Assembly (NCBI RefSeq): GCF_001426705.1
Contig: NZ_LMFC01000002.1
Location: 1,075,044-1,139,043, forward strand
From: Cellulomonas sp. Root485
GTDB taxonomy: Bacteria > Actinomycetota > Actinomycetes > Actinomycetales > Cellulomonadaceae
Direction: 5' to 3'
DNA length: 64,000 nt
Part shown: piece after piece, positions 8,166 through 16,057 of the stretch
How the letters are laid out: each line of letters begins with the position of its first letter
How positions within the stretch are numbered: position 1 is the stretch's first letter
Program-made: the position numbers and the translations under genes
The notes under the pieces: generated by a model
Told to the model about the DNA's origin: nothing
The model's input: the letters and a program-made list of their open reading frames with translations, nothing else
Database searches by the model: none

Positions 8166-8726
8166 ATGGACGAGTGGATCACTGATGAACTGCTGGCAGC
8201 GGTCGATGCGAGGTGTAACGCGGCGTCTCGGGGCCCGTGGCGGGCGTTGGTCGAAGGGCGTGACTTCTGGGGCGGCGACACCTTCATCCAGATCGCCAAC
8301 GGCACTGAGCAGGATATGTACGTCGAGAGGACCACCGACCCGCCCGGCGGGCCGCGCCATGCGGCACCCGAGGATCTTGACTTCATCGCCGGAGCGAGGC
8401 AGGACATCCCCCTCTTGCTTGCGGAGGTTCGTCGCCTACGCACCGAGCTCTCGGCTCGTCGCACGGATCAGACAGCCGGTGCGACTCCAGAGCACGAACT
8501 GGGGGCCGACCCTGCATGTGCACGGTGCGGTCGCTCCGTGGTCCGAAACCGCAGCAACTACACAGCGTTCGAGCACATGCACTGGGCCTGCTTCCACTAC
8601 GAGTTCGAGCACGCCATCGGGGACGTGACTGACCCCGACGTCGCGTGCGCGGACCCGGCGTGCCCAGCCCGCGCGTTCGATCCGCGACCGGTCCAGACCT
8701 GGGCAGCCGATCGAGAACTTCCCTGA
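8166..8726 (+). CDS. Hypothetical protein with C-terminal Cys motifs
   Basis: 186-aa soluble protein, not assigned to a named family. The N-terminal 100 residues (TDELLAAVDARCNAASRGPW, then DLDFIAGARQDIPLLLAEVR) resemble phage and element proteins that end in a short helix ARQD(I/V)P-LL-EV-RLR. The C-terminal part has CARC at about residue 118, HWACF, and a second pair CADPACPA, which could bind one or two zinc ions. ATG at 8166 is preferred because homologous-looking sequence begins with DEWITDELL; the frame is open upstream to 8088. No good ribosome site is visible. It lies between the decayed gene and the relaxase, in the same direction. Confidence 0.55.
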   Translation: MDEWITDELLAAVDARCNAASRGPWRALVEGRDFWGGDTFIQIANGTEQDMYVERTTDPPGGPRHAAPEDLDFIAGARQDIPLLLAEVRRLRTELSARRTDQTAGATPEHELGADPACARCGRSVVRNRSNYTAFEHMHWACFHYEFEHAIGDVTDPDVACADPACPARAFDPRPVQTWAADRELP

Positions 8727-8744
8727 CGGCCCAGCCCGACCACC

Positions 8745-8818
8745 CGCCAACTCGGCCCGGAAACCGCCATAGGTAGCCGTCCTTGGCTGGACGGACCTGC
8801 CGCGTCTAGAAGTTGGCG
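8745..8818. other. Candidate oriT: nested inverted repeats upstream of relaxase
   Basis: CGCCAACT at 8745-8752 and AGTTGGCG at 8811-8818 are perfect 8-bp inverted repeats. Between them CCGTCC (8777-8782) and GGACGG (8789-8794) form an inner hairpin with a 6-nt loop. The whole sits in the 312-bp gene-free stretch 8727-9038 directly in front of the relaxase gene, where transfer origins of MobF elements usually lie. A perfect palindrome CTCCTAGGAG follows at 8992-9001. No known nic sequence was recognised. Confidence 0.35.
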
Positions 8819-9038
8819 TGATTCGGGGCGCGGGGGTCTTGGGGTGGCCGTGGCCGGTGTGGACGTCCAGCGGCCGGTTCCAGGACGGGGCTTTGGCGAA
8901 AGTACGAACGTCGGTGAACTGCGACGAGGGTTCGGTTGCGCACATTCACTGAGAAGCAACGTCGCGTCTTACACACTTTCTGGCGCACCTACTCCTAGGA
9001 GCACTCGATCGAGCCGCTCCGGGGAGGCGGTGGGTGCG

Positions 9039-11924
9039 GTGCTCTCGATGCACAAGTTGACGGTGAGCGACGGGTACACGTACCTGACCCGGCACGTGGC
9101 CGCGGGCGACGCCGGGCTGTCTGCTGGTGAGTCGCTCACGGCCTACTACGAGCAGACGGGCAACCCCGGAGGTCGGTGGCTCGGGTCCGGCCTTCTTGCG
9201 GTAGGCGAAGGACAGCTGCGGCGGGGCGCAGCGGTTACCGAGCGCGCGATGACGGCGGTCTTCCGCGACGGGCGCGATCCGATCACAGGGACACCTCTCG
9301 GGACGCCTTACGCACGCCTCCGGCCCGGTGAGGGTCGGCACGCAGTCGCGGGGTACGACCTGACGTTCACGGCACCGAAGTCCGTCTCTGTCGTGTGGGG
9401 CCTGGCCGACGAGGCGACTCGGGCGACGATCTACGACGCCCATACGGCTGCGCTCTCGTCGGCGTTGCGGTTCGTCGAGCACTCGGTCATTCGGACCCGA
9501 GTCGGCGCGGCAGGCTGCCGGCAGATCAGGACTCGCGGGATGATCGCGGCGGCGTTCGACCACTGGGACTCGCGCGCCGGGGACCCGAACCTGCACACGC
9601 ACGTCGTCGTCGCAAACAAGGTCCAAGGCGTCGACGGGGTGTGGCGGTCGGTGGATGGGCGCACGCTGCACGCCGCGGTGGTCACGGTCTCCGAGTTGTA
9701 CGACGCCCTGCTTGCCGACGAGGTCACCCGGCGGGTCGGCGCGACCTGGTCTCTGCGAGACCGCGGCGAGCGACGCAACCCCGCCTTCGAACTCGGGGTC
9801 GGTGAGGACCTGCTGACCGAGTTCTCCACCCGCTCCGAACAGATCCACTGCGCCGAAGAACGCTGGGCTCAGGGATTCACCGAGCAGCGCGGGCGGGCGC
9901 CGTCGCGCACCGAGACGACTCGCGCGCGCCAGCACCTGACCCGCGAGACGCGCCCAGCCAAGGTCGTGCGGCCGCTGCGGGACCTGCTCCTGGACTGGGC
10001 TAACCGCGCCCGGGCTCTCACCGGGCTCGAGCCGGTCGACCTTGCCGCTCGCGCGCTGGCCGGCACGTACAGCCGGCAGTTGGCAGCACGCGATGTCGGC
10101 CCCGAGGTCCGGGCGGCGATCGTCGCGCAGGTGCTTGAGGACGTCTCGACCCGACGTTCGGTGTGGTCGACGTGGAACCTGGGCGCGGCCGTACTGCGGT
10201 GTTCAAAGCCGCTGCGCATGGCCACACCCGAGGACCGCCTCGAGCTGACCAACGACTTGGTGAATCTGGCGGGCGACGCCTGCTTACGCATCGACGCCGA
10301 CACCGACGTGAGCCGACGCCGGGTCGGCGAAGAGTGCTTCACGTCGGCGGAACTGCTCGAGGCAGAGCGGACGCTGCTGGACGCCGCCGAGTCGGCCTTG
10401 CCGCTCGGTGTTCCGGTGCTGGCCGACCGCATCGCGGACCGAGAACTGAGCGACCTCGCTGAGGACCAACGCGAGGCCGCGAAGGCGGTGTTGCTCTCCG
10501 GTGGCGCCCTGGACGTCCTGATCGGACCCGCCGGGTCCGGGAAGACGACAACCTTGGCTGCGCTGGCAGGTACCTGGCGATTGATGCGCGGCGATGTCGT
10601 CGGCCTCGCACCGTCAGCGAGTGCCGCAGCCACCCTGTCAGCTGCTCTGGGCTCGCGTTGCGAGACAACCGCGAAGTGGCTCTACGAGTCCAGAGGTGAC
10701 GGTGCGACCCAGCGCACCGTCCAGTACTGGTTGGAGACGGCCGTCCTCGAGGATCCGGCCGTCGAGGCCTGGGACAAGCGGGCGGCCAACGGGCGGCGCC
10801 ACGCTCTGGCCGCGGAGCAGGAGCAGTGGCGGTTTCGGCGCGGGCAGCTCGTGATTGTCGACGAGGCGTCGATGGCCGACACGCGTTCGCTGGCCGCCCT
10901 CATCGAGCAAGCGGGCCAGGCAGAGGCCAAGGTGCTCCTGGTCGGGGACCACTTGCAACGCGGAGCGGTCGACGCGGGCGGTGCGTTCGGGATGCTCGCC
11001 CGTCGCGGTCCCACAGCCGAGCTGCGCAGCCTGTGGCGGTTCAGCCAGCCGTGGGAGGCGCGTGCCACCCTCGAGCTGCGACACGGGGATCCCGCTGCCC
11101 TTGACGCCTACATCCGCCACGGCCGGGTCAGCCACGGCGCGTACGACGACATGCTCGAAGACGCTCTCACCGCGGCCGCAGCAGCCGAGGCGCACGGTCA
11201 GGTCGTCCTGTTGGCGGCTGCGGACCGGCGCACCGTCAACGAGCTCAACTCCCGGAGTCACGCCGAACGCGTCCGGACCGGCACCGTTCGCACTGCCGGC
11301 ATCACGTTGAGCGACGGGCTGACCGGCGGCGTCGGAGATCGCGTCGTGACCCGCCGAAACAACCGGCGACTGCCAACCAGCGACGGGTTCGTCCGTAACG
11401 GCGACCTCTGGCAGATCACCGCCGTCCTGCCCGACGGCGGCCTCCGTGTCCGGTCGATCGACGACCCCGCCAGCGGGACGCTGCGCCTTCCCGCCACGTA
11501 TGTCGCCGACGCCGTCGAGCTCGGGTACGCCACCACGACCGCGCGCTGTCAGGGCATGACGGTCGATGAGACCCACACCGTCGCGACTGCAGGTATGGGT
11601 CGCGAGGACCTCTACGTGGCCATGAGCCGCGGACGACACGTCAATCGGCTCTACGTCGCGACCAACCGCCCCGACCCCGACTGCCTGCCCGGCGGCGAGC
11701 CCGAGTCCGCGCGCGAGGTCCTCGACCGGATCCTCGCGACGACCCACACCGAGACCTCCGCGACGGAGGCCTGGGCTGAGCACCACGCGGAGAGCGCCGA
11801 GCCCCCGCTGCGGGCGCCCCGTCCTCAGCCATCCATCCCGCCGCTTCGTCCACAGATGACGCGCCGTCCGCTGCCGCCCCGATCCAGCCCGAGCCGTGAC
11901 GCGCACGTGCTGGACCGGTGGTGA
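9039..11924 (+). CDS. MobF/TrwC-type relaxase-helicase
   Basis: 961-aa conjugative relaxase that would nick the element's oriT, stay covalently bound to the 5' end and unwind the transferred strand. N-terminal TrwC domain (1 to about 290): tyrosines Y13, Y15, Y36 and Y37 in the N-terminal region and the three-histidine metal site H175, H186, H188 (DHWDSRAGDPNLHTHVVV). Helicase part: Walker A GPAGSGKTT near residue 497, Walker B VIVDEAS near 605, LVGDHLQ motif, and VAMSRGR near 860. The motifs are in the usual order and the gene looks intact. GTG at 9039 is chosen (GGGGAGG 11 nt upstream); GTG 9030 and ATG 9048 are in frame, and the open frame back to 8844 has no family similarity. No transfer apparatus is encoded nearby, so a helper conjugation system is needed. 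Confidence 0.93.
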   Translation: MLSMHKLTVSDGYTYLTRHVAAGDAGLSAGESLTAYYEQTGNPGGRWLGSGLLAVGEGQLRRGAAVTERAMTAVFRDGRDPITGTPLGTPYARLRPGEGRHAVAGYDLTFTAPKSVSVVWGLADEATRATIYDAHTAALSSALRFVEHSVIRTRVGAAGCRQIRTRGMIAAAFDHWDSRAGDPNLHTHVVVANKVQGVDGVWRSVDGRTLHAAVVTVSELYDALLADEVTRRVGATWSLRDRGERRNPAFELGVGEDLLTEFSTRSEQIHCAEERWAQGFTEQRGRAPSRTETTRARQHLTRETRPAKVVRPLRDLLLDWANRARALTGLEPVDLAARALAGTYSRQLAARDVGPEVRAAIVAQVLEDVSTRRSVWSTWNLGAAVLRCSKPLRMATPEDRLELTNDLVNLAGDACLRIDADTDVSRRRVGEECFTSAELLEAERTLLDAAESALPLGVPVLADRIADRELSDLAEDQREAAKAVLLSGGALDVLIGPAGSGKTTTLAALAGTWRLMRGDVVGLAPSASAAATLSAALGSRCETTAKWLYESRGDGATQRTVQYWLETAVLEDPAVEAWDKRAANGRRHALAAEQEQWRFRRGQLVIVDEASMADTRSLAALIEQAGQAEAKVLLVGDHLQRGAVDAGGAFGMLARRGPTAELRSLWRFSQPWEARATLELRHGDPAALDAYIRHGRVSHGAYDDMLEDALTAAAAAEAHGQVVLLAAADRRTVNELNSRSHAERVRTGTVRTAGITLSDGLTGGVGDRVVTRRNNRRLPTSDGFVRNGDLWQITAVLPDGGLRVRSIDDPASGTLRLPATYVADAVELGYATTTARCQGMTVDETHTVATAGMGREDLYVAMSRGRHVNRLYVATNRPDPDCLPGGEPESAREVLDRILATTHTETSATEAWAEHHAESAEPPLRAPRPQPSIPPLRPQMTRRPLPPRSSPSRDAHVLDRW

Positions 11925-11976
11925 TCTCGACATGGCTAACCAACCGCGCCGACCGGCGCCTGATGAAGGAGGAATC

Positions 11977-12192
11977 ATGTCCGCTCCAGCGAGGATCGAC
12001 GTGCGGCCGGAGTTCGTCTCCGTCGCCGAGATCGCGGAAGAACTGCAGGTCACCGACCGATTCGTGCGGAAGCTGATCGCGGACGGCGAACTGCAGGCTG
12101 TCCGGGTGGGCCGTCGGCTCGTCAGGGTCCGGCGGGGAGACCTCGAGGCGATCCTGCGGCCAGTCGCCGGCCCGCGGCCTGGGTGCCGGTAG
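11977..12192 (+). CDS. xis: Excisionase / helix-turn-helix DNA-binding protein
   Basis: 71-aa basic protein made almost wholly of an HTH_17 (excisionase) winged helix: FVSVAEIAEELQVTDRFVRK as the helix-turn-helix and GELQAVRVGRRLVRVRRGDL as the wing. In AICE- and phage-type elements this protein bends DNA at the att region and directs the integrase towards excision. ATG at 11977 is fixed by a perfect AAGGAGG ribosome site at 11966-11972; an upstream ATG at 11932 is in frame but has no such site. It follows the relaxase by 52 bp in the same direction and lies 75 bp from attR, next to the right arm-type repeat. Confidence 0.88.
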   Translation: MSAPARIDVRPEFVSVAEIAEELQVTDRFVRKLIADGELQAVRVGRRLVRVRRGDLEAILRPVAGPRPGCR

Positions 12193-12210
12193 CTGCCCCA
12201 CGCGCCAGTT

Positions 12211-12232
12211 CTTCTGGCACGTATCTGGCACG
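12211..12232 (+). repeat. Candidate integrase arm-type site, right copy
   Basis: 22 bp identical to 3741-3762, with two CTGGCACG units 11 bp apart. It lies 34 bp inside the right att core and just after the excisionase gene. After excision the two copies would flank attP. Confidence 0.6.
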
Positions 12233-12266
12233 AGGCCCTGTCTAACGCTCTGACCTGCAGTTATGT

Positions 12267-12294
12267 GTGCCCGCGAAAGGACTCGAACCTTCGA
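12267..12294 (+). repeat. attR, 28-bp right attachment repeat
   Basis: Identical to 3602-3629; here it forms the 3' end of the intact tRNA-Arg gene, so integration restored the tRNA. Confidence 0.9.
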
Positions 12295-12340
12295 CCTTCT
12301 GCTCCGGAGGCAGACGCTCTATCCACTGAGCTACGCGGGC
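12268..12340 (-). tRNA. tRNA-Arg(CCG)
   Basis: 73 nt on the minus strand that folds into a full cloverleaf: acceptor stem GCCCGCG/CGCGGGC with discriminator A, D-stem GCTC/GAGC, anticodon stem TCTGC/GCAGA with loop CTCCGGA (anticodon CCG at positions 34-36), T-stem GAAGG/CCTTT with a G-T closing pair and loop TTCGAGT. CCA is not encoded. The 5' part is host DNA, while the 3' 27-28 bases come from the element's att site. Confidence 0.95.
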
Positions 12341-12422
12341 CGCTCACCGACCCGGGGGTCGATGCGGTGCACGACACTACCAGCCGTCGCTCGGTGACCC
12401 CGCAGTGCGGAGCCGGTTCGTC

Positions 12423-14438
12423 TTAGTCGCTGAGCATGACCTGGTCGACGATGAGGTGTCCCCACGCACTCGTCGCGTCGTCGAGCACCTGAACCTGGGC
12501 CTGCTTCCCGGCGAGGTCGGCGAGATCCCACCGGACCGGCCGGAGCGCTCCCGTGTCGTCGCCGGTCGCGGTGCGCACCGGACGGCCGTCGACCAGCAGG
12601 TTGACGGAGGTGGCGGGCTCGACGCCGAGCGGGTGGTCGCCGCCGGCGAGGAGCAGGTGCAGGTACCGGCGGTCGATTGTGAACGGCGGCGAGGTGATGG
12701 TGCCGGTCGCGGGGTCGCCGCCGCCGGCGAACGTGTCCAGCACCTGCCTGCCGACCTGGCCGGGGATGCTCGACGCGGTCGGGCCGGCGCCGACGAAGCT
12801 GCCGGTCGCAGCCCATCCCGTTCCCCAGGACACCCCTTCGAAGTCGGCCAGCACGTGGGCGGGCCGTTGCTCGACGCTCGCGAGCTGGGTGATGGTGACA
12901 TCCGAGAACGTGGCGGCACCGCCTGACGTGTACAGAGCGATCCCCGTGTCGTCGGGGTCGGCGAACACCTGGCTGGAGTGGACGTACCGACCGTCGTCGA
13001 CGAAGACCTCGATGGTCGTGCGGTCGACGAGGATGCGCAGGTGGACGCGGTCGGCGGTGGGGTCGAACGGAGCGTGGCTCTCCCACTTCTCGCCCGACGG
13101 GTCGGGGTTGCCGGTGCCGCCGCGGTTCAGGTAGCTGACGTCGCCGAAGACGCCGACGTCGGCGTGCCGGGTGCCGTCGGCCGACCTGCGCAGCTGCAGC
13201 CCGACGTTGTCGAGGTCGTCCCAGCTGATGTCGGCCTCCAGCTGGTATGCGTCGCCGTGGTAGTCGAGCGGTAGGTGTCCGTCGACCCGGAACGTGCCGA
13301 GGTCGGTGACGGAGGTCGCCAGGTCGTTCAGCGCCGCGACCGGTTGCGAGACGAGGCTGTACGCGGCTCCGAAGCGCTTGAGCCGGATCTCGCGCACGAT
13401 CGAGTCGGTGCCGTTGAACCCGTCGGCCGCCCACGTCGGCGTCGTGTACGGGTAGGACCAGCTGTTCATCCACCCGACCGCCAGCCGGCGGTCCTGCTGG
13501 GTGTCCGCCGGATCGGCCCAGGTGACGGCGCCGTACCAGTCGAAGCCGTGGTCGAGCCACTGCGGGTCGGGGGCGTCGGGCACGAAGGTGGTGCCGTCGA
13601 ACGAGCCCGTCCAGTACGCGTACGTGCTCGGTGCGCCGGTCAGGTACCCGTTGCCGCTGAGCCCCATGACCCAGCGCAGGGTGCCGTCGTCGGCGCGGAT
13701 CTGGAAGAGGTCGGGACACTCGAGGACGCCGAGACCCGTGTTGACGTACTCGGAGACGCGAGTCCAGTCCCGCAGGTTCGGTGACGCCCAGAATCCGATC
13801 CGCTGGCCTTCGGCGATCAGGGCGACCCAGCGCTGCCGCTCGGCGTCCCAGACCACCTTGGGGTCGCGGAAGTCGCGGCGGCCGCCGTTCGGGATGACCG
13901 GCGTCTCGCCGTGTGGCCGGAAGGTGCGGCCCCCGTCGGTGGAGTACCAGAGGAACTGCGCCTGCGGTCCGGACGCGTCCAGGATCTGCGCGGGTGTCGG
14001 GTGGTCCATCTGCGTGACCAGCATGATCACGGCACCCGCGCCGAACCCGGCGGTGCCCGCGGTGTCCACGACGGCCGAGCCGGACCACAGGTCGTAGTTG
14101 GCGTTGGTGGCCTTCGGGGCGGCGACTCCCTGGTCGTGGAACACCACGTTGTCGGTGGTCGTCGCCAGCCGCCAGGCCGTGCCCACGGCATCGTCGTAGT
14201 CGGCGTTGTACAGGTAGTAGTAGTGCGTGGTGCCGTCGATCACGACCGGGCGCTGGGGGTCGTTCTTCCAGTGGTCAGGAACCGTGAAGTGGTAGCGCGC
14301 GCGGTAGGAGTCAGCCACGTCGGCCGCCTGGGCGGGGGTCGGGTGCGGTGGGCCGACGACGGCGGCGGCCACCAGGGCGGCGGCGAGCAGCAGCACACCG
14401 GAACGGCGCAGGGATCGGCCAGCGGGGTCGTGAGTCAT
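12423..14438 (-). CDS. Secreted GH32 fructan hydrolase (exo-levanase/inulinase type)
   Basis: 671-aa exported glycoside hydrolase family 32 enzyme that cleaves beta-fructosyl bonds. Residues 1-38 are a signal peptide ending AQA-A. The five-bladed catalytic domain carries all three catalytic acids: nucleophile D60 in WKNDPQ (variant of WMNDPNG), transition-state stabiliser D192 in FRDPKV, and acid/base E240 in ECPDLF. A C-terminal GH32 beta-sandwich follows (about 390-530, TIEVFVDDGR), and then an extra 120-residue beta-rich module (about 545-671) that may bind carbohydrate. ATG at 14438 is chosen with GAGAGGCGAG upstream. It belongs to a fructan region with a levansucrase and a second GH32. 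Exact specificity (levan, inulin or sucrose) cannot be decided from motifs. Confidence 0.9.
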   Translation of the reverse strand: MTHDPAGRSLRRSGVLLLAAALVAAAVVGPPHPTPAQAADVADSYRARYHFTVPDHWKNDPQRPVVIDGTTHYYYLYNADYDDAVGTAWRLATTTDNVVFHDQGVAAPKATNANYDLWSGSAVVDTAGTAGFGAGAVIMLVTQMDHPTPAQILDASGPQAQFLWYSTDGGRTFRPHGETPVIPNGGRRDFRDPKVVWDAERQRWVALIAEGQRIGFWASPNLRDWTRVSEYVNTGLGVLECPDLFQIRADDGTLRWVMGLSGNGYLTGAPSTYAYWTGSFDGTTFVPDAPDPQWLDHGFDWYGAVTWADPADTQQDRRLAVGWMNSWSYPYTTPTWAADGFNGTDSIVREIRLKRFGAAYSLVSQPVAALNDLATSVTDLGTFRVDGHLPLDYHGDAYQLEADISWDDLDNVGLQLRRSADGTRHADVGVFGDVSYLNRGGTGNPDPSGEKWESHAPFDPTADRVHLRILVDRTTIEVFVDDGRYVHSSQVFADPDDTGIALYTSGGAATFSDVTITQLASVEQRPAHVLADFEGVSWGTGWAATGSFVGAGPTASSIPGQVGRQVLDTFAGGGDPATGTITSPPFTIDRRYLHLLLAGGDHPLGVEPATSVNLLVDGRPVRTATGDDTGALRPVRWDLADLAGKQAQVQVLDDATSAWGHLIVDQVMLSD

Positions 14439-14532
14439 CGTCGACTCGCCTCTCGACAACGAGCGTGCCCGTCACCTCACGACGGCCGGCGCTGGACGCG
14501 GAGGGGTGGAGCAGCTGCCTTCGGGGGTGCTA

Positions 14533-14546
14533 AATCGATTGATCAA
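14533..14546. promoter_or_regulatory. Overlapping palindromes upstream of secreted GH32
   Basis: AATCGATT (14533-14540) overlaps TTGATCAA (14539-14546), both perfect 8-bp palindromes, in an AT-rich patch 95 bp upstream of the GH32 start. This is a possible operator for a regulator of the fructan genes. It does not match the LacI sites of the 49-62 kb locus. Confidence 0.35.
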
Positions 14547-14600
14547 GCACATGAGACAAAGCCTTCCCCGATGGACGGCAGGCGTCAAGAGCGGGGCGGT

Positions 14601-14638
14601 CGAACCCCTCCCGTGCAGTGCTGCACGAGAGGGGCTCG
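14601..14638 (-). terminator. Terminator of the choice-of-anchor L gene
   Basis: An 18-bp stem with a 2-nt loop: the arm 14601-14618 pairs with 14621-14638, with two wobble or mismatched positions. It starts 9 bp past the stop of the minus-strand gene 14647-15600. No strong U-tract. Confidence 0.65.
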
Positions 14639-14646
14639 ACCCGCCG

Positions 14647-15600
14647 TCAGACCGCTGTCGGTCCGTTCCACGCAGCGCCGTCGGGGCACCACGGGAGCCA
14701 CGGCAGCAGCCGGCACAGGAGGTCACCGACCGCCGTGGGCACCTGCGTGGACCTGAGCGAGTCCGACTGGAGCAGCGCGGTGCTGTCCAGCTGACCGTCC
14801 CGGGTGTCCGCCACCGAGATGCGCACCGTCGTCGGCTGCCGCGGGATGACGGTGGCGGTGCAGGTCAACGGCACCGTGAACGCATTCATCTCCGTGTCCT
14901 GGCCGCCCGCGCCGGGGTCGTTCGGCGCGAAGTTCGCCACGTAGTACTGACTGTTGACCGACGCGTTCACGGTCGAGGTCCCGACGAGCGTGTCGGAACC
15001 GGGGACGAACGAGCAGGGTGTGCCGTCGACCCAGATCGCGAAGGCGTCGCCGTACCCGGTCTGCGCCCACGTGGCGTACTCCTCCGAGCCGAGCAGGTAG
15101 GTGAGCAGGAGCCTGCGGCCCTGGGGGACGACGTCGATCGTCAGGGTGGCCGCGTCGTAGGTCGTGGCGCCGACCAGGTCGGTGAGAGGTGCGTCACCAG
15201 CACCACCGAGGTCTCCGGTCGTGGTGAGCGAGCTGTTCGGGCCGAGCAGCGCGGACCGTGTGAAGTCCACGTCGTCATCGGACGTCGGGTCCGCATCGAT
15301 CAACGAGCCGGACGACAGCGCCACGCCGGTCGTCGGGAAGGCGCCGAAGCCGGCGTCCGCGAAGAGTCCGGCCTGCACGTCCGCACCGGCGAACGTGGCC
15401 GACCTGACCGTCATGTTCCGGCCCGTGAGCTCGCTCGCCAGCGAGACGGGGTTCGTCTCGCGCAACGTCGTCACGCTCTGGCCGGGGGAGGCCTGCGCCG
15501 CGCTCGTCAGTGAGCCGGCGGTCAGTGCCGTCAAGGCGATCCCTACGATCGCCGCGCGTGCGCCCCTTCGCGCACCGCGTCCTGTCATCGGAGGCTTCAT
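14647..15600 (-). CDS. Secreted choice-of-anchor L domain protein
   Basis: 317-aa exported protein. Residues 1-37 are a signal peptide (RRGARAAIVGIALTAL, cleavage near AQA-SP). The mature part matches the choice-of-anchor L pattern: a VALSSGSL strand, LLTYLLGSEEY, and YGDAFAIWVDG, followed by a beta-rich tail ending in a Trp/Cys motif LLPWLPWC. Such domains occur at the N-terminus of surface-anchored bacterial proteins and their ligand is unknown; here no LPXTG, GPI-like or membrane anchor follows, so the protein is probably released. ATG at 15600 has GGAG about 7 nt upstream. It sits between the divergently read levansucrase and the co-directional GH32, so a cell-surface or matrix role linked to fructan is possible but unproven. 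Confidence 0.7.
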   Translation of the reverse strand: MKPPMTGRGARRGARAAIVGIALTALTAGSLTSAAQASPGQSVTTLRETNPVSLASELTGRNMTVRSATFAGADVQAGLFADAGFGAFPTTGVALSSGSLIDADPTSDDDVDFTRSALLGPNSSLTTTGDLGGAGDAPLTDLVGATTYDAATLTIDVVPQGRRLLLTYLLGSEEYATWAQTGYGDAFAIWVDGTPCSFVPGSDTLVGTSTVNASVNSQYYVANFAPNDPGAGGQDTEMNAFTVPLTCTATVIPRQPTTVRISVADTRDGQLDSTALLQSDSLRSTQVPTAVGDLLCRLLPWLPWCPDGAAWNGPTAV

Positions 15601-15925
15601 GATGCTCCAGGTCCTCGTCGGGTGCGTCGACCGGGCTCATGCCTGGCCGGCGCGGGCGCGCTGGGCGCGCCGGGTCGCGATGGGGGATGCATCGGTCGTC
15701 TACCCGAGGTGGTGCACCGCCTCGGAGCCGAGGTGTGCACCTGGAGCTGCGTCGCCGACGGGTCGGCGACGGTCGTTCGCGATCCCTTCTCCGGATGGTC
15801 AGCTGAAGCAGCTGAGGGCGGCCGTGTCTCGACCGCGGGGACCGGGGAGTCGGCCATGCGAGGGAGCCGCTCCGGGGCTACGAGAGTCAGGCGTACACCC
15901 GCACCCCGATGCCGTCAACCGGGTA

Positions 15926-15990
15926 GTGACGGTTGTCACGACGAACTGTGATGCATCCCTTGACAGGTCATCCGACCCGGTGCCTACCCT
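15926..15990 (+). promoter_or_regulatory. Putative levansucrase promoter with upstream dyad
   Basis: TTGACA at 15960-15965 and TACCCT at 15985-15990 are 19 nt apart, about 68 bp before the levansucrase start. The inverted repeat GTGAC-GGTT-GTCAC (15926-15939) lies just upstream and could bind a regulator. The remainder of the 457-bp gap 15601-16057 shows no gene; its left part must also hold the promoter of the divergent 14647-15600 gene. Confidence 0.4.
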
Positions 15991-16057
15991 GACGACGGTG
16001 GGGGAGGACGGGGTCGTCGCTCGAGTATCTGCACGTTCACTCGAGGAGCGAACCGAC

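Larger units (their letters stand above)
3602..12294. mobile_element. Integrative mobilizable element in tRNA-Arg(CCG)
   Basis: 8.7 kb element bounded by 28-bp identical direct repeats (3602-3629 and 12267-12294). The right copy is the 3' part of an intact tRNA-Arg gene and the left copy is a 3' tRNA fragment only. It carries a tyrosine integrase next to the left end, an excisionase next to the right end, and a MobF-type relaxase-helicase in between. No type IV secretion genes, FtsK/TraB-like pump or replication initiator was recognised, so it is classed as an integrative mobilizable element rather than a full ICE or AICE. The cargo consists of an AlbA/Schlafen-like protein, a broken gene and a Cys-rich hypothetical protein. 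The cargo region 4.9-8.7 kb looks less GC-biased than the flanking chromosome. Confidence 0.88.

Noticed and set aside
3602..12294. Prophage
   Set aside because: No capsid, terminase, portal, tail or lysis genes; a MobF relaxase argues for a conjugatively mobilised element.
12331..14088. 585-codon Arg-rich minus-strand frame overlapping the secreted GH32
   Set aside because: Frame-shifted shadow of the GH32 gene; the GH32 frame contains a signal peptide and all catalytic motifs.
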